Translations under genes and position numbers: made by a program
In this document: positions 8,841 to 18,747 of the stretch, piece by piece
Position numbering within the stretch: the first letter of the stretch is position 1
Layout of the letters: each line of letters starts with the position of its first letter
Assembly: GCA_028283765.1 (NCBI GenBank)
Contig: JAPWJY010000008.1
Coordinates: 1,865,001-1,929,000 of the forward strand
Reading direction: 5' to 3'
From: Parvibaculaceae bacterium
GTDB lineage: Bacteria; Pseudomonadota; Alphaproteobacteria; Parvibaculales; Parvibaculaceae
Length of the DNA stretch: 64,000 bases
Notes under the pieces: generated by a model
The model's database searches: none
Told to the model about the DNA's origin: nothing
The model's input: the letters and a program-made list of their open reading frames with translations, nothing else

Positions 8841-10010
8841 CTAGCTGAAAAGACCACTAATGAACTGAAAGACCTGAAGATGGACCAAATCATTCCAAGT
8901 GGCGAACACCATTAACATCATCACAAGGGCCAGTCCGATCCGAAACCCGAACTCCTGGGTCCGTTGCCCCAACGGTCTGCCCCTTATCCCTTCAACGGCA
9001 TAATACAAAAGATGGCCGCCATCCAGCATGGGAACGGGAAATAAGTTAAGAAGCCCGATACTTACCGACAAAATCGCTGCCATGTTAATCAGCGCGGCAA
9101 AGCCGAGGGTCGCGACCTGCCCCGAAACCTGGGCGATTCGCAGCGGACCGCCAAGCTGGCTTGAGTCCTCACGCCCCGTGATGACGCCGCCCAGATAGAC
9201 GAATGTCCGGTCCACAATGAACCATGTCTCGCGCGCGCCGAGCCAGACCGAGGTCAGCGGATTGGTCTTCACCAGCTTGACGCCCTCGCCGCTCGTGTCG
9301 CGAACGATGCCGAGCAGGCCCATCTTGTGCTTGTCGCCGAACCGGTCAGTCACTTCCTGCTCGCGGGGCGTGGCGGTCAGGGTGGTAGCCACGCCACCCC
9401 GGTCAACGGTAACCGAAAGCGCGACGCCGCCGCTGGCGCTGACGATGCGCTGCATGTCCTCGAAGTCGGCGATCTTTGCGCCATCGATGCTCACGACCTT
9501 GTCGCCGGGCATGAAGCCCGCGCTCTCGGCGGCGCTGCCGGGCTGAACCTTGTCCACGATGGCGGCCGACTCCATGCGCCCGACGAAGGTGAACAGGATG
9601 GCGAAGATGACGATGGAAAGGATGAAATTGGCAACCGGTCCCGCTGCGACCACGGCCGCCCGCTGCCAGACCTTCTTGAAATGAAAGAGGCCCTTGCGCT
9701 CCTCTTCGGGAATGGACGAAATCCTGTCCCAGTCGGGATTGCTGGCCGCGCCCTCGTCGCCCACGAACTTCACATAGCCGCCGAGCGGTATCCAGCTCAC
9801 GCGCCAGCGGGTTCCCTTGGAATCGTTCCAGCCGAAGATTTCCTTGCCGAAACCGATGGAGAAGGTCTCGACCGCCACGCCACAGGCCCGCGCGATCAGG
9901 AAATGCCCCAGTTCATGGAAGAAGACCACGAGCGTCAGAACGAACAGGAAAGGGACCAGATATGATGTCAGCGAACCGCCAAATCCCCCGATTTCAGTCA
10001 AAAAACCCAT
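8841..10010 (-). CDS. rseP: RIP metalloprotease RseP (site-2 protease family)
   Basis: Inner-membrane zinc protease that cleaves transmembrane segments of anti-sigma factors and leftover signal peptides. Starting at the ATG at 10010 gives 389 residues: HELGH zinc site at 32-36 in the first membrane helix, a PDZ domain around KVQPGSAAESAGFMPGDKV, and the second conserved site NLFPVPMLDGG with the Asp ligand near residue 330. The frame stays open for 27 more codons (to 10091), but that extension is polar and unlike the family N-terminus, so I take the internal start; no strong ribosome site decides it. It lies between dxr and bamA. Confidence 0.93.
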   Translation of the reverse strand: MGFLTEIGGFGGSLTSYLVPFLFVLTLVVFFHELGHFLIARACGVAVETFSIGFGKEIFGWNDSKGTRWRVSWIPLGGYVKFVGDEGAASNPDWDRISSIPEEERKGLFHFKKVWQRAAVVAAGPVANFILSIVIFAILFTFVGRMESAAIVDKVQPGSAAESAGFMPGDKVVSIDGAKIADFEDMQRIVSASGGVALSVTVDRGGVATTLTATPREQEVTDRFGDKHKMGLLGIVRDTSGEGVKLVKTNPLTSVWLGARETWFIVDRTFVYLGGVITGREDSSQLGGPLRIAQVSGQVATLGFAALINMAAILSVSIGLLNLFPVPMLDGGHLLYYAVEGIRGRPLGQRTQEFGFRIGLALVMMLMVFATWNDLVHLQVFQFISGLFS

Positions 10011-10121
10011 AGTGTCTACGTTTCCAGCCTGATGACGGGCAATTTTCGCCCGGTTTGTTCCGCTGCGCGCTCCAGAGCCGGGCAAAACCACCCGGCAGGC
10101 CGCGAGACGGCACAGCCTACG

Positions 10122-11342
10122 TCAGACGGAATGCTTTTGCACCCATTCCTCTGCCCGCACCCGCGCCAAATGATCGATTTCATAAACGGTTTCGAGCTGT
10201 TCAGGGTCAGTGAGAAAGGTCGCGCCGAGTTCAATCGCCAGATTCTGCGAAATAGCCTCGACAAGGCGGGAAATGTCGAGAAAACCGATCCGCCGCGCCA
10301 GAAAGGACGAAACGGCAATTTCATTGGCCGCATTGAGCACGGTCGGGGCAAGCCCCCCCTGTTCCAGCGCCGTCCGGGCGAGCCTGAGCGCCGGAAACCG
10401 CCCGGCGTCGGGCTTTTCAAAGTGAAGGGCTCCGATTTCCGCCAGATCGAGTCGCTTGGCGGGCGTTTCCATCCGCTCCGGCCAGGCCAGCGCATAGGAG
10501 ATCGGCGTGCGCATGTCAGGTGTGCCAAGCTGTGCCAGCACCGAGCCGTCCACATAGGCGACCATGCTGTGAACGATGGATTCCGGATGGATGATGATGT
10601 CCAGCCGCTCCGCCCCCACCGGGAACAGATAATGCGCCTCGATCAGTTCCAGCCCCTTGTTCATCAGCGTGGCCGAGTCGACCGAAATCTTGGCCCCCAT
10701 GGTCCAGCGCGGATGGGCCACCGCCTGCTCCGGGGTCATGGCGGCCATCTCATCGAGGCTGCGAGTGCGGAACGGGCCGCCCGAGGCCGTCAGGATGATC
10801 TTGTCCACCATGTCGAGGCGAGTCGCGTCCAGCACCTGGAAAATCGCGTTATGCTCGGAATCGACCGGCAGAAGCCGTGAGCCAGAGCGGGTGATTTCAT
10901 TGAGGAACAACGCGCCCGCCGAAACCAGGCATTCCTTGTTGGCAAGGGCGATGCAGGCCCCCTGCCTTACCGCCGCAAGCGTGGGCGCAAGCCCCGCCGC
11001 GCCGACGATGCCGGCCATGATCCAGTCGGTCGGCCGCGCCGCCGCATCGCTCACTGCGGCCTCACCCGCGGCAACCTCGATGCCGGTGCCCGAAAGACCG
11101 CTTTTCAGTTCGGCGTAACAGGCCTCGTCGGCGACCACGGCAAGGCGCGGCTTCAGGCGGCGGGCCTGCTCGACCAGTTCATCGACCCGTCGATGAGCCG
11201 TCAGGGCGACAATGTCATATTGCTCGCGCTGGCGCTCGATCAGGTCGAGCGTGCTGCAGCCGACGGAGCCTGTCGATCCGAGCACCGTCACGGCACGTGG
11301 CGCGCCATCGGAGATTTTGCGGGCTTCAACGGTTACGGCCAA
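10122..11342 (-). CDS. dxr: 1-deoxy-D-xylulose 5-phosphate reductoisomerase
   Basis: Second step of the MEP isoprenoid pathway: rearranges and reduces DXP to MEP with NADPH and a divalent metal. The 406 residues contain the NADPH motif GSTGSVG (22-28), the metal site LPVDSEHNAIFQ (158-169, with Asp161 and Glu163) and a second metal Glu at 232 in LELIEAHYLF. It overlaps the upstream cdsA by 10 bases. Together with uppS, this cluster feeds the undecaprenyl carrier lipid. Confidence 0.97.
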   Translation of the reverse strand: MAVTVEARKISDGAPRAVTVLGSTGSVGCSTLDLIERQREQYDIVALTAHRRVDELVEQARRLKPRLAVVADEACYAELKSGLSGTGIEVAAGEAAVSDAAARPTDWIMAGIVGAAGLAPTLAAVRQGACIALANKECLVSAGALFLNEITRSGSRLLPVDSEHNAIFQVLDATRLDMVDKIILTASGGPFRTRSLDEMAAMTPEQAVAHPRWTMGAKISVDSATLMNKGLELIEAHYLFPVGAERLDIIIHPESIVHSMVAYVDGSVLAQLGTPDMRTPISYALAWPERMETPAKRLDLAEIGALHFEKPDAGRFPALRLARTALEQGGLAPTVLNAANEIAVSSFLARRIGFLDISRLVEAISQNLAIELGATFLTDPEQLETVYEIDHLARVRAEEWVQKHSV

Positions 11343-12163
11343 ATCAGGACTCCGGCTCCGGGGGTCGGGCCCCCATGAAGAAGCGCAACGAGAGCGGCAA
11401 TGCTTGCAGCCGCGACCAGCCCGTCCACACGATCGAGGATACCCCCGTGTCCGGGAATAAGCCTGCTCGAATCCTTGACGCCGGCCCGCCGCTTCAGGGC
11501 CGATTCAAAGAGGTCCCCGGCCTGCGCGGCGACAGCCAGCATGACACTCAGCAGCGGCAGGATAAAGCCGGGCCCTCCCCCGAGCACAAATCCTGTCGCC
11601 AGCCCCACCACCAGGGCCCCGGCCATGCCGCCCGCAAGGCCCGCCCAGGTCTTGCCGGGGGAAATGGAGGGCGCGAGCTTCGGCCCGCCGATGGTACGCC
11701 CGGCCGCATAGGCAAAAATATCGGTGGCCCAGACCACCGCCAGCAGCCACAGTACCGCCGCCAGCCCATATGACGGGTCCATCCGGAACCAGATGAGCGC
11801 GACCAGCGGCACGGCCAGATAGACATGGGCCAGGATAACCGGCAGCAGGGGCTGACGCCGCCAGATCCGCCAGGCGATGCCGCTGAGACAGCCCCCGAGC
11901 CCCATGACCAGACCGGCCTCGGGCGCCCCCACCCCGGCGATGGCGACGACCAGAACGCCCGCGCAACCCAGCAAAAACATATCGCTGCGCTGCCCGCCCA
12001 GAAGCAGGGTCTTGAGTTCATAGGCGATGAGCGCGGCGGCAAGTCCCATCAGGACAAGGAACGGCAGACCGCCCACCCAGACGAGCCCCAGAACGACTGG
12101 CGCCAGCACCAGCGCGGACATTATTCGGATGGTCAGGGAGGAGAGCGCCTTTTCTGCCATCAC
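11333..12163 (-). CDS. cdsA: Phosphatidate cytidylyltransferase (CDP-diglyceride synthase)
   Basis: Makes CDP-diacylglycerol from phosphatidate and CTP, the branch point for all phospholipids. A 276-residue polytopic membrane protein with runs of hydrophobic helices and the C-terminal CDS signature between residues 221 and 248: SALKRR, then [12 protein letters not shown], then LDRVDG. Its start overlaps the uppS stop by 4 bases and its end overlaps the dxr start by 10 bases, so uppS-cdsA-dxr are probably translated in a coupled way. Confidence 0.95.
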   Translation of the reverse strand: MMAEKALSSLTIRIMSALVLAPVVLGLVWVGGLPFLVLMGLAAALIAYELKTLLLGGQRSDMFLLGCAGVLVVAIAGVGAPEAGLVMGLGGCLSGIAWRIWRRQPLLPVILAHVYLAVPLVALIWFRMDPSYGLAAVLWLLAVVWATDIFAYAAGRTIGGPKLAPSISPGKTWAGLAGGMAGALVVGLATGFVLGGGPGFILPLLSVMLAVAAQAGDLFESALKRRAGVKDSSRLIPGHGGILDRVDGLVAAASIAALVALLHGGPTPGAGVLIWP

Positions 12164-12927
12164 GCCTGGCTCGCGCCATCTTCGTTGCGGCCGCCAAAAC
12201 GGCGCTCGCGGCCATTATATTCGGCAATCGCCTCGGCGAGGCGCTCGGGCGAGAAATCCGGCCAGTAGGTGTCGGTGAAGACGAGTTCCGAATAGGCGCT
12301 CTGCCAGATCAGGAAATTGGAAAGCCGCTTCTCGCCGCTGGTCCGGATCACCAGATCGGGATCGGGCACGCCGGCCGTATCGAGATAGCGCGCCACCAGA
12401 TCGCGGGTGACCTCGGCGGGTTCAAGGAGCCCCGCCTTCACATCCTCGGCGATCCGGCGCATGGCGCTGGCGATTTCATTCTGGCCGCCATAATTGAAGG
12501 CGATGATGAGCTTGAGGCGGCTGTTGTTCCGGGTCCGGGATTCGGCTTCCTCGATCATCTGCACGATGTCGGGCGCAAGCTGGCCGCGCTCGCCGATGAT
12601 GCGGATATTCACGCCGTTTTCATGCAGCTCGGCGAGATCGCGGCGGATGAAGAAGCGCAGCAGACCCATCAGGTCATTGACCTCTTCGGCGGGCCTGCGC
12701 CAGTTCTCAGAACTGAAACCGTAAAGAGTCAGATACTCAACGCCCATCTCGCCCGCGGCGCGCACGATGACGCGGACAGCCTCCACGCCCTGCCGGTGGC
12801 CGATCTTGCGCGGCAGATGGCGCTTCGCGGCCCAGCGCCCGTTGCCATCCATGATGATGGCAACGTGCCGGGGGACGCAGAGAGCCGCCTGCCCTTCCAG
12901 CGCCTTATGCTCAGGCTTCACCATCAT
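12160..12927 (-). CDS. uppS: Isoprenyl transferase (undecaprenyl diphosphate synthase)
   Basis: Cis-prenyltransferase that builds the C55 carrier for peptidoglycan and O-antigen. The 255 residues show the catalytic [10 protein letters not shown] (25-34, Asp27), GHRQGVEA, the FSSENWRRP loop and the C-terminal [15 protein letters not shown] motif. Two adjacent ATG codons (12927, 12924) could serve as start; a GAGGGG lies about 14 bases upstream. It overlaps cdsA by 4 bases and follows frr after 65 bases, the standard frr-uppS-cdsA order. Confidence 0.96.
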   Translation of the reverse strand: MMVKPEHKALEGQAALCVPRHVAIIMDGNGRWAAKRHLPRKIGHRQGVEAVRVIVRAAGEMGVEYLTLYGFSSENWRRPAEEVNDLMGLLRFFIRRDLAELHENGVNIRIIGERGQLAPDIVQMIEEAESRTRNNSRLKLIIAFNYGGQNEIASAMRRIAEDVKAGLLEPAEVTRDLVARYLDTAGVPDPDLVIRTSGEKRLSNFLIWQSAYSELVFTDTYWPDFSPERLAEAIAEYNGRERRFGGRNEDGASQA

Positions 12928-12992
12928 GGTCGTTCAGACATCCCCTCGAACCGGCTTCACAGTTTCCCCCCGGACCCACAGCCTCACATACC

Positions 12993-13556
12993 TCAGATTT
13001 GCATGATTTCAGCTTCTTTTTGAGCAAGACTCGCATCAATCTCGGCAATTATCTTGTCGGTCAGCTTCTGCACCTTGTCCGAAAGCTGCTTCAGCTCATC
13101 TTCGCTGATCGTGCTGGCCTTTTCGAGGCGCTTGAGTTCATCCATCGCGTCCCGGCGCACATTGCGCACCGCAATCCGCGCCGTTTCGGTGTATTTGGCG
13201 GCAATCTTGCCCAGTTCCCGGCGGCGCTCCTCGTTCATTTCCGGGATGGGCAGGCGGATCAGCGTGCCGTCCACCACCGGATTGATGCCGATGCCCGACG
13301 AGCGGATGGCCTTCTCGACCGCGCCGACGCTGGCCTTGTCCCAGACCTGAACGGCCAGCATCCGGGCTTCCGGCACCATCACGGTTCCAACCTGATTGAG
13401 CGGCATCGACTGGCCATAGACCTGCACCATGATGGGGTCGAGCAGGCTTGCCGAGGCGCGCCCCGTCCGCAGACCGCCGAATTCATGCTTCAGCGAGGCA
13501 ATCGCGCCCTGCATGCGTTTGCCATAAATGTCGATCTCGAAAGCGTCAGCGGCCAT
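12993..13556 (-). CDS. frr: Ribosome recycling factor
   Basis: Splits post-termination ribosomes together with EF-G. The 187-residue protein has the expected length, the beta domain with [17 protein letters not shown] (about 32-48) and the long helical bundle, including the conserved [13 protein letters not shown] stretch in the C-terminal part. It sits 39 bases downstream of pyrH, the pairing seen in nearly all bacteria. EF-G (fusA) is encoded near 53 kb in this window. Confidence 0.97.
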   Translation of the reverse strand: MAADAFEIDIYGKRMQGAIASLKHEFGGLRTGRASASLLDPIMVQVYGQSMPLNQVGTVMVPEARMLAVQVWDKASVGAVEKAIRSSGIGINPVVDGTLIRLPIPEMNEERRRELGKIAAKYTETARIAVRNVRRDAMDELKRLEKASTISEDELKQLSDKVQKLTDKIIAEIDASLAQKEAEIMQI

Positions 13557-13595
13557 CTCTCGGTTTCCTTGTCAGGCGTATTGGTCGGTCATGGG

Positions 13596-14351
13596 TCAAA
13601 CGGTGTCGCTGATGACGGTGCAGCGGCCCTGCCCCGTCAGCACCGCCACGAATTCACGATCCCCGCTGATCGAGAAAACGATGATGGGGATGCGGTTTTC
13701 ACGGGCAAGCGCGATCGCGGAGGTATCCATGACCTTGAGGTCGCGGGCGAGCACGTCGAGATAGGTCAGGCGCTCGTAGCGCTCCGCGTCAGGCACTTTC
13801 TTGGGATCGGCGGAATAGACGCCATCGACCTGCGTGCCCTTCATCATGGCGTCGCAGCCCATTTCCGTGGCGCGCAGCGCGGCGGCGGTGTCGGTGGTGA
13901 AGAAGGGATTGCCGGTGCCTGCGGCGAAAATCACCACGCGGCCCTTTTCCATGTGGCGCACGGCGCGCCGCCGTATATAGGGCTCGCAGATCGTGGTCAT
14001 GGGAATGGCGGAAAGAACCCGGGTCTGGACGCCGATGCGCTCAAGCGAATTCTGCATCGCGAGCGCGTTCATGACGGTGGCGAGCATGCCCATATAGTCG
14101 GCGCTGGCCCGCTCCATGCCCGACGCCGCGCCCGAAAGGCCACGGAAAATATTGCCGCCGCCGATGACGAGGCAGACCTCGACCCCTATGTCGATGGCCT
14201 GCTTGATCTCGTTCGCGATCCGGTCGACGACCCCGACATCGATGCCATATTCCTGTTCGCCCATCAGGGCCTCGCCCGATACCTTGAGCAGCACCCGCTT
14301 GTAGCGGGGGGTGGTGGAGGCGGTGGCAGGCATCATCGAGGTCTGGGTCAT
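13596..14351 (-). CDS. pyrH: UMP kinase
   Basis: Hexameric bacterial UMP kinase of the amino-acid-kinase fold, making UDP for pyrimidine nucleotides, UDP-GlcNAc and hence lipid A and wall precursors. Motifs seen in the 251 residues: KVSGEALMG near residue 23, the [11 protein letters not shown] glycine loop near 61, and the uridine-site segment [15 protein letters not shown]. The N-terminus is about 15 residues longer and more Thr/Met-rich than the E. coli enzyme; ATGs at codons 6 and 7 are alternatives. It is first after the tsf terminator hairpin. Confidence 0.96.
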   Translation of the reverse strand: MTQTSMMPATASTTPRYKRVLLKVSGEALMGEQEYGIDVGVVDRIANEIKQAIDIGVEVCLVIGGGNIFRGLSGAASGMERASADYMGMLATVMNALAMQNSLERIGVQTRVLSAIPMTTICEPYIRRRAVRHMEKGRVVIFAAGTGNPFFTTDTAAALRATEMGCDAMMKGTQVDGVYSADPKKVPDAERYERLTYLDVLARDLKVMDTSAIALARENRIPIIVFSISGDREFVAVLTGQGRCTVISDTV

Positions 14352-14445
14352 GAATCGCCTCTATCGGTGGCTGGGCACCGGACAATAACGCGGCTCCCTG
14401 CCCTTGGCGATGGATCAATGCCCGGACAGAAGGCTTTTACATCGC

Positions 14446-14482
14446 CACAACGGGAGCGTCGGGAAAAGACGCTCCCGTTGTG
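14446..14482 (-). terminator. Hairpin downstream of tsf, likely terminator of the rpsB-tsf message
   Basis: A perfect 15-base-pair stem: left arm 14446-14460 (CACAACGGGAGCGTC), 7-base loop, right arm 14468-14482. It begins 13 bases after the tsf stop codon. The sequence that follows on the minus strand is only weakly T-rich, so termination may be partial and pyrH could still be reached. The stem length makes it the clearest structure in the spacer. Confidence 0.7.
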
Positions 14483-14495
14483 TAGTTCTGGAGGC

Positions 14496-15422
14496 TCAGC
14501 CCTTGGCGGCAGCGGCGACTTCCGCCGCGAAGTCGCTTTCTTCCCTGGCGATGCCCTCGCCCAGCGAATAGCGGACAAAGCCGACAATCTTGATCGGCGC
14601 GCCGACACCGGCCTCGGCGTTCTTGATCGCGGCCTCGACGGTGTGGTCCGGGTTCATGACGAAGGCCTGCGACAGCAGCACGACTTCCTCGAAGAACTTG
14701 CGCATCCGGCCTTCGACCATCTTTTCGATGATGTTCTCGGGACGGCCCGATTCACGCGCCTCGGCAATGAGCACGGCCTTCTCGCGCTCGGCGACCTCGG
14801 GGTCCACCTCTTCGCGGGTCAGGGCCAGCGGGCTCGTCGCGGCGATGTGCATGGCGATCTGCTTGCCAAGCTCGGCCAGCTTCTGCTGGTCGCCCGTGGA
14901 CTCAAGACCGACAAGCACGCCGATCTTGCCGAGGCCCGGCACGATCTGGTTGTGCACATAGGCGGCGACAACGCCCTTCTCGACGCTGATCGTCGCCACG
15001 CGGCGCACGTTCATGTTTTCACCGATGGTGCCGACCAGTTCGGCCACATGCTCTTTCACGGCCTTGTCCGCGCCGGGCACCTGGGTGCCGAGCAGCAGCT
15101 CAAGATCGCCATCGGAGTCGAGCGCCAGCTTCGCGACCGTCCCGACCATCGTCTGGAAATCGGCGTTGCGGGCCACGAAGTCCGTCTCGGAATTGACCTC
15201 GACCAGCGCGCCCGTGGTGCCGCTGGTGACCGCGCCGACAAGCCCTTCAGCCGCGATACGGCCGGACTTCTTGGCGGCCTTGGCCAGGCCCTTCGTGCGC
15301 AGCCAGTCAATGGCTGCTTCCATGTCGCCGCTCGTTTCGACGAGAGCGCCCTTGCAATCCATCATGCCTGCGCCGGTCTTTTCGCGCAGCTCCTTCACCA
15401 TGCTCGCGGTGATATCGGCCAT
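14496..15422 (-). CDS. tsf: Translation elongation factor Ts
   Basis: Guanine-nucleotide exchange factor for EF-Tu. The 308 residues begin with the UBA-like module containing [12 protein letters not shown] (16-27), followed by [10 protein letters not shown], the segment whose Asp-Phe inserts next to the EF-Tu nucleotide site; two core subdomains and a coiled-coil segment follow. It is the second gene of rpsB-tsf, separated by a 95-base spacer with an attenuator-like hairpin and closed by a 15-base-pair hairpin. Confidence 0.97.
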   Translation of the reverse strand: MADITASMVKELREKTGAGMMDCKGALVETSGDMEAAIDWLRTKGLAKAAKKSGRIAAEGLVGAVTSGTTGALVEVNSETDFVARNADFQTMVGTVAKLALDSDGDLELLLGTQVPGADKAVKEHVAELVGTIGENMNVRRVATISVEKGVVAAYVHNQIVPGLGKIGVLVGLESTGDQQKLAELGKQIAMHIAATSPLALTREEVDPEVAEREKAVLIAEARESGRPENIIEKMVEGRMRKFFEEVVLLSQAFVMNPDHTVEAAIKNAEAGVGAPIKIVGFVRYSLGEGIAREESDFAAEVAAAAKG

Positions 15423-15460
15423 GGGGTCTACCTCGGCAATTAAGGGGTCAATCTACGTGT

Positions 15461-15490
15461 AAATAAGGCCCCGGCGCTGACGCCGGGGCC
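15461..15490 (-). terminator. Intercistronic terminator/attenuator between rpsB and tsf
   Basis: A perfect 10-base-pair GC-rich stem, GGCCCCGGCG (15467-15476) with CGCCGGGGCC (15481-15490), around a CTGA loop. On the minus strand it is followed by TTATTT, giving an intrinsic-terminator shape. Its place, 27 bases after the rpsB stop, suggests it reduces read-through so that less EF-Ts than S2 transcript is made. Confidence 0.7.
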
Positions 15491-15517
15491 GGAATATCCG
15501 AACCGGAAAGGCGTCGA

Positions 15518-16306
15518 TTAAACGGCGGCTTCCGTACCTGCCTCGGCCGGCGTTTCGGCGGGCAGTTCCTCGAAAACAGGCTCGGCGGCTTCGCCGACAT
15601 CCACGCCCGCGCCGATCTGGCTCTGGGAAATGCCGTCGATGACGGCGCGCGACATCAGATCGCAATAAAGCGTGATCGCGCGGGCCGCGTCGTCGTTGCC
15701 CGGGATCGGGAACGAGATGTTGTCGGGGTTCGAGTTCGAGTCGAGGATCGCGATGACCGGGATGCCGAGCTTCTGGGCTTCCTGAACGGCGATCGCTTCC
15801 TTGTTGGTGTCGATCACGAACATGATGTCGGGAATGCCGCCCATGTCCTTGATGCCGCCGATGGCAAGCTCAAGCTTGTCGCGCTCGCGGGTGAGGTTCA
15901 AAAGCTCCTTCTTGGTGAAGCCCTTGGTCTCGCCGCTCAGCATCTCGTCCAGCGTGCGCAGACGGCGGATCGAATTGGAAATGGTCTTCCAGTTCGTCAG
16001 CGTGCCGCCGAGCCAGCGGTGGTTGATGTAATACTGGGCGCACTGGCGCGCAGCGGCAGCCAGCGGATCGGACGCCTGACGCTTGGTGCCGACGAACAGC
16101 ACGCGGCCGCCACCGGCGACGATGTCGCGCACGGCGACCAGCGCCTGATGCAGCAGCGGCACGGTCTGGGCAAGGTCGATGATGTGGATGTTGTTGCGGC
16201 TGCCGAAGAGGAATTTCTCCATCTTCGGGTTCCAGCGGTGGGTCTGGTGACCAAAGTGAATGCCGGCTTCGAGAAGCTGGCGCATCGTGAAATCAGGGAG
16301 TGCCAT
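15518..16306 (-). CDS. rpsB: 30S ribosomal protein S2 (uS2)
   Basis: Late-binding protein of the 30S body-head junction. The 262 residues start with the conserved [19 protein letters not shown] and include WLGGTLTNW and an Asp/Glu- and Ala-rich C-terminal tail (about residues 235-262) longer than in E. coli. GGAG lies 10 bases before the ATG. A candidate promoter lies about 165 bases upstream, leaving a long leader in which autogenous control by S2, known in other bacteria, would act; I see no motif that proves this here. Confidence 0.98.
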   Translation of the reverse strand: MALPDFTMRQLLEAGIHFGHQTHRWNPKMEKFLFGSRNNIHIIDLAQTVPLLHQALVAVRDIVAGGGRVLFVGTKRQASDPLAAAARQCAQYYINHRWLGGTLTNWKTISNSIRRLRTLDEMLSGETKGFTKKELLNLTRERDKLELAIGGIKDMGGIPDIMFVIDTNKEAIAVQEAQKLGIPVIAILDSNSNPDNISFPIPGNDDAARAITLYCDLMSRAVIDGISQSQIGAGVDVGEAAEPVFEELPAETPAEAGTEAAV

Positions 16307-16469
16307 CGCACTTTATCTCCATTTTCCGGTTAACCTCCGCGGGGGGATGACGATCACAGGGCAAAAGCCCGGATCGCACCGGATGGACGAAACCTGTGAG
16401 GCCTTCCGACAACTCCTGAAGCTGTCTCAAGGCATGGTTGCGCCCGTCCCCGCGTGTGGGATGGCTGGG

Positions 16470-16498
16470 GGTATAGGCCCAAGACACGCCAAAGGCAA
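16470..16498 (-). promoter_or_regulatory. Candidate sigma-70 type promoter for rpsB-tsf
   Basis: On the minus strand, a -35 box TTGCCT (16498-16493) and a -10 box TATACC (16475-16470) are separated by exactly 17 bases. It lies in the 254-base gap between the cupin gene and rpsB and would give a leader of about 155 bases. The -35 matches consensus at 4 of 6 and the -10 at 4 of 6 positions. No terminator was seen between the cupin gene and this promoter. Confidence 0.45.
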
Positions 16499-16560
16499 GC
16501 CCTGCGGCGGGCGTTCCGGGGGCCATATATCTTCCGTAACCACAGAGAATGCCGCCGGAA

Positions 16561-16911
16561 TTACCCCTGAGAAGCCTTTTCGCCCCCTTCCGGCCCCCAG
16601 AATACCACCCAGGTGGCAAAATCGTCGCTCATGGCATGAAACCGGTGCGGGTCTCCGGCCGGAACGAAGAGCACATCCCCCGGGATCACGGCCCTGCGGC
16701 GGCCCTCATGCTCGAAATCGGCCCTGCCGGTCACGATGAAATAAAGCTCATCCTGCTCGTGCGGCCCCTGCCGGTCCTCGCCCCGGGGCGCGAACACCTC
16801 CACCGACATGCTGCCGTGGCTCATCGCCCCGGCGAAGGGCTCTCCCCCGGGCCATTCCGCCGTCACGGGGCCGGGGAGTTGCGAGAGCAGGTCCGCCAGC
16901 GATGCCTTCAT
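16561..16911 (-). CDS. Small cupin-domain protein
   Basis: Single-domain cupin of 116 residues, function unknown. Metal-type residues are in place: HEQDE (His51, Glu52, Glu55) in the first cupin motif and GDPHRFH (His89, His92) in the second, with GDVLFVPAG between. The frame extends 16 codons upstream inside the thiolase gene, but the ATG at 16911 overlaps the thiolase TGA as ATGA, which decides the start. As the last gene of the Kelch-IVD-flavin reductase-thiolase group it is probably co-translated with the thiolase. Small cupins of this kind are often sensors, isomerases or dioxygenase-like; none can be picked. Confidence 0.8.
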   Translation of the reverse strand: MKASLADLLSQLPGPVTAEWPGGEPFAGAMSHGSMSVEVFAPRGEDRQGPHEQDELYFIVTGRADFEHEGRRRAVIPGDVLFVPAGDPHRFHAMSDDFATWVVFWGPEGGEKASQG

Positions 16912-18128
16912 GCCACCCGTTCCACGGCCAGCGCCGTCGCCTCGCCACCGCCGATGCAAAGAGAGGCGATGCCCCTTGTCCCGCCCGTCCGCTCCAGCGC
17001 ATTGAGCAGGGTCACGATGATGCGGCTGCCGGATGCACCGATGGGGTGCCCCAGCGCGCAGGCGCCGCCATAGATATTGAGCTTCTCGTGGGGCAGGTCG
17101 AGCTCCTGCATCGCCGCCATGGCGACCACGGCGAAAGCCTCGTTGATCTCGAACAGATCGACGTCCGCCACGCTCCAGCCGACCTGCCTGAGCAGTTTGG
17201 AAATGGCCTCGATGGGCGCGGTGCTGAACCAGGCGGGGGCCTGCGCGTGCATGGCGTGGCCGCGGATGGTTGCGAGCGGCTTGAGGCCGCGCCGTTCAGC
17301 CTCGGATTGCCGCATCAGCACCAGCGCCGCCGCTCCGTCGGAAATCGAGCTGGAATTGGCCGCCGTCACCGTGCCGTCCCTGGCGAAGGCGGGCTTGAGG
17401 GCCGGAATCTTGGCAGGATCGGCTTTCAGCGGCTGCTCGTCCTGTGAAACCTCGACCTCGCCGCCCCGGCCCTTGACCGTCACCGGCGCGATCTCCGTCT
17501 CGAAGCTGCCGTTGGTCACGGCCTTCTTCGCGCGCGCCAGCGATTCAAGGGCATAGGCGTCCTGCGCCTCCCGGGAAAACTGGTAATGCTGCGCCGTCTC
17601 CTCGGCATAGGTGCCCATCAGGCGGCCCTCATAGGCATCCTCCAGCCCGTCAAGGAACATGTGATCCTTGACCTCGGCATGACCGAGCCGGAAGCCGCCG
17701 CGCGCCTTGGGCAGCAGATAGGGGGCATTGGTCATGCTTTCCATGCCGCCCGCCACGATCACCTTGCCATGGCCGAGCGCCAGCGCGTCATGGGCCAGCA
17801 TCACCGCCTTCATGCCCGAGCCGCAGACCTTGTTCACCGTCGTCGCGGGCGTCGATTGCGCAAGCCCGCCCCGGAGCGCCGCCTGCCGCGCCGGGGCCTG
17901 CCCCACGCCCGCCGGCAGCACGCAGCCCATGATCAGCTCATCGACCTCATCGGCCCCGAGCCCCGCCCGCCCGACGGCGGCCCGCACCGCATGGGCGCCA
18001 AGCTCCGGCCCGGTCATGCCGGAGAGCGCGCCCTGAAAGCCGCCCATGGGCGTGCGCGCGGCGCTGACGATGACCACCGGATCGGCGTCGATGGATGTGG
18101 AAGCCACTGATGTCGAAGCCTGTGTCAT
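16908..18128 (-). CDS. Acetyl-CoA C-acetyltransferase (thiolase family)
   Basis: Thiolase that condenses or cleaves acetoacetyl-CoA-type substrates. In 406 residues the full catalytic set is present: nucleophile Cys102 in NKVCGSGMKA, NEAFA, His361 in GGACALGHPIGASG, and Cys391 in CIGGGEA. These fit biosynthetic/ketolytic thiolases (PhaA/AtoB type), but substrate range cannot be read. GGAGGGG sits just before the ATG. The gene follows a flavin-reductase-like gene and precedes a cupin by a 4-base overlap. In leucine breakdown, which yields acetoacetate and acetyl-CoA, such a thiolase would act at the end of the route begun by the nearby isovaleryl-CoA dehydrogenase. Confidence 0.92.
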   Translation of the reverse strand: MTQASTSVASTSIDADPVVIVSAARTPMGGFQGALSGMTGPELGAHAVRAAVGRAGLGADEVDELIMGCVLPAGVGQAPARQAALRGGLAQSTPATTVNKVCGSGMKAVMLAHDALALGHGKVIVAGGMESMTNAPYLLPKARGGFRLGHAEVKDHMFLDGLEDAYEGRLMGTYAEETAQHYQFSREAQDAYALESLARAKKAVTNGSFETEIAPVTVKGRGGEVEVSQDEQPLKADPAKIPALKPAFARDGTVTAANSSSISDGAAALVLMRQSEAERRGLKPLATIRGHAMHAQAPAWFSTAPIEAISKLLRQVGWSVADVDLFEINEAFAVVAMAAMQELDLPHEKLNIYGGACALGHPIGASGSRIIVTLLNALERTGGTRGIASLCIGGGEATALAVERVA

Positions 18129-18188
18129 TTCCCCTCCTCGGAAATATGCCCGGTCCCGGACCGGCTGTTTTCTGCGACAGGCATGAAG

Positions 18189-18719
18189 CTACGGCATTTT
18201 CGATTCAAGCTTTATCGTCTCGCCATCGACAACAAATGTCCCGTAGCCATGATGATGAATGGTCTTCGGGTTTTTTTGCTTCGGATCGATCCACGCCTTC
18301 ACGCCTTCCAGCACGAACAGATTGTATTTGTTGACGAGCCGCGTATCCACAATACGGCATTCGATGTTGGCGAAGCATTCGGCCACGAGGGGCGCGCGCA
18401 CTTCCTGCGCCGGCAGGGGCGTCAGGCCGAACGCCTCGAACTTGTCGGTGTCTTCCCCGGAGCAATTGCCAACCTTGACGACCTTGTCCGCCAGATGCAC
18501 GGCGGGAATGGCGATGACGCATTCCCGGGTCGCCCGAAGCGCGGTGAAACTGTAATCCCCGGTGCTGACGACGCAGGCGATCCGCGGCGGCGTGAACTCC
18601 ACCATCATGTGCCAGGACATGGTCATGACGTTGCTCCGGCCCCGGCTGGCGGTCGTCAGCAAAACGACCGGGCCCGGTTCGAGCAGCTGGTAGACCTTAG
18701 AGAGAGGCAGATCCTTCAT
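18189..18719 (-). CDS. Flavin reductase-like FMN-binding protein (DIM6/NTAB family)
   Basis: A 176-residue split-barrel flavin protein. The conserved N-terminal strands, PVVLLTTASRGRSNVMTMSWH (broken here as PVVLLTTAS, then RSNVMTMSWH), match the flavin-reductase-like family that binds FMN and reduces it with NAD(P)H or serves as a stand-alone flavoprotein. GGAAGGG lies 8 bases before the start. It is between an acyl-CoA dehydrogenase and a thiolase, and a role in recycling flavin for a nearby oxygenase or dehydrogenase is only a guess; no flavin-dependent monooxygenase is present in the window. Confidence 0.85.
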   Translation of the reverse strand: MKDLPLSKVYQLLEPGPVVLLTTASRGRSNVMTMSWHMMVEFTPPRIACVVSTGDYSFTALRATRECVIAIPAVHLADKVVKVGNCSGEDTDKFEAFGLTPLPAQEVRAPLVAECFANIECRIVDTRLVNKYNLFVLEGVKAWIDPKQKNPKTIHHHGYGTFVVDGETIKLESKMP

Positions 18720-18747
18720 CGGATGACCCTTCCTGTGATCCGCCCGT

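Noticed and set aside
10011-10091. 27-codon N-terminal extension of rseP
   Set aside because: The open frame continues upstream, but the residues are polar, not membrane-like, and the family start is at the internal ATG.
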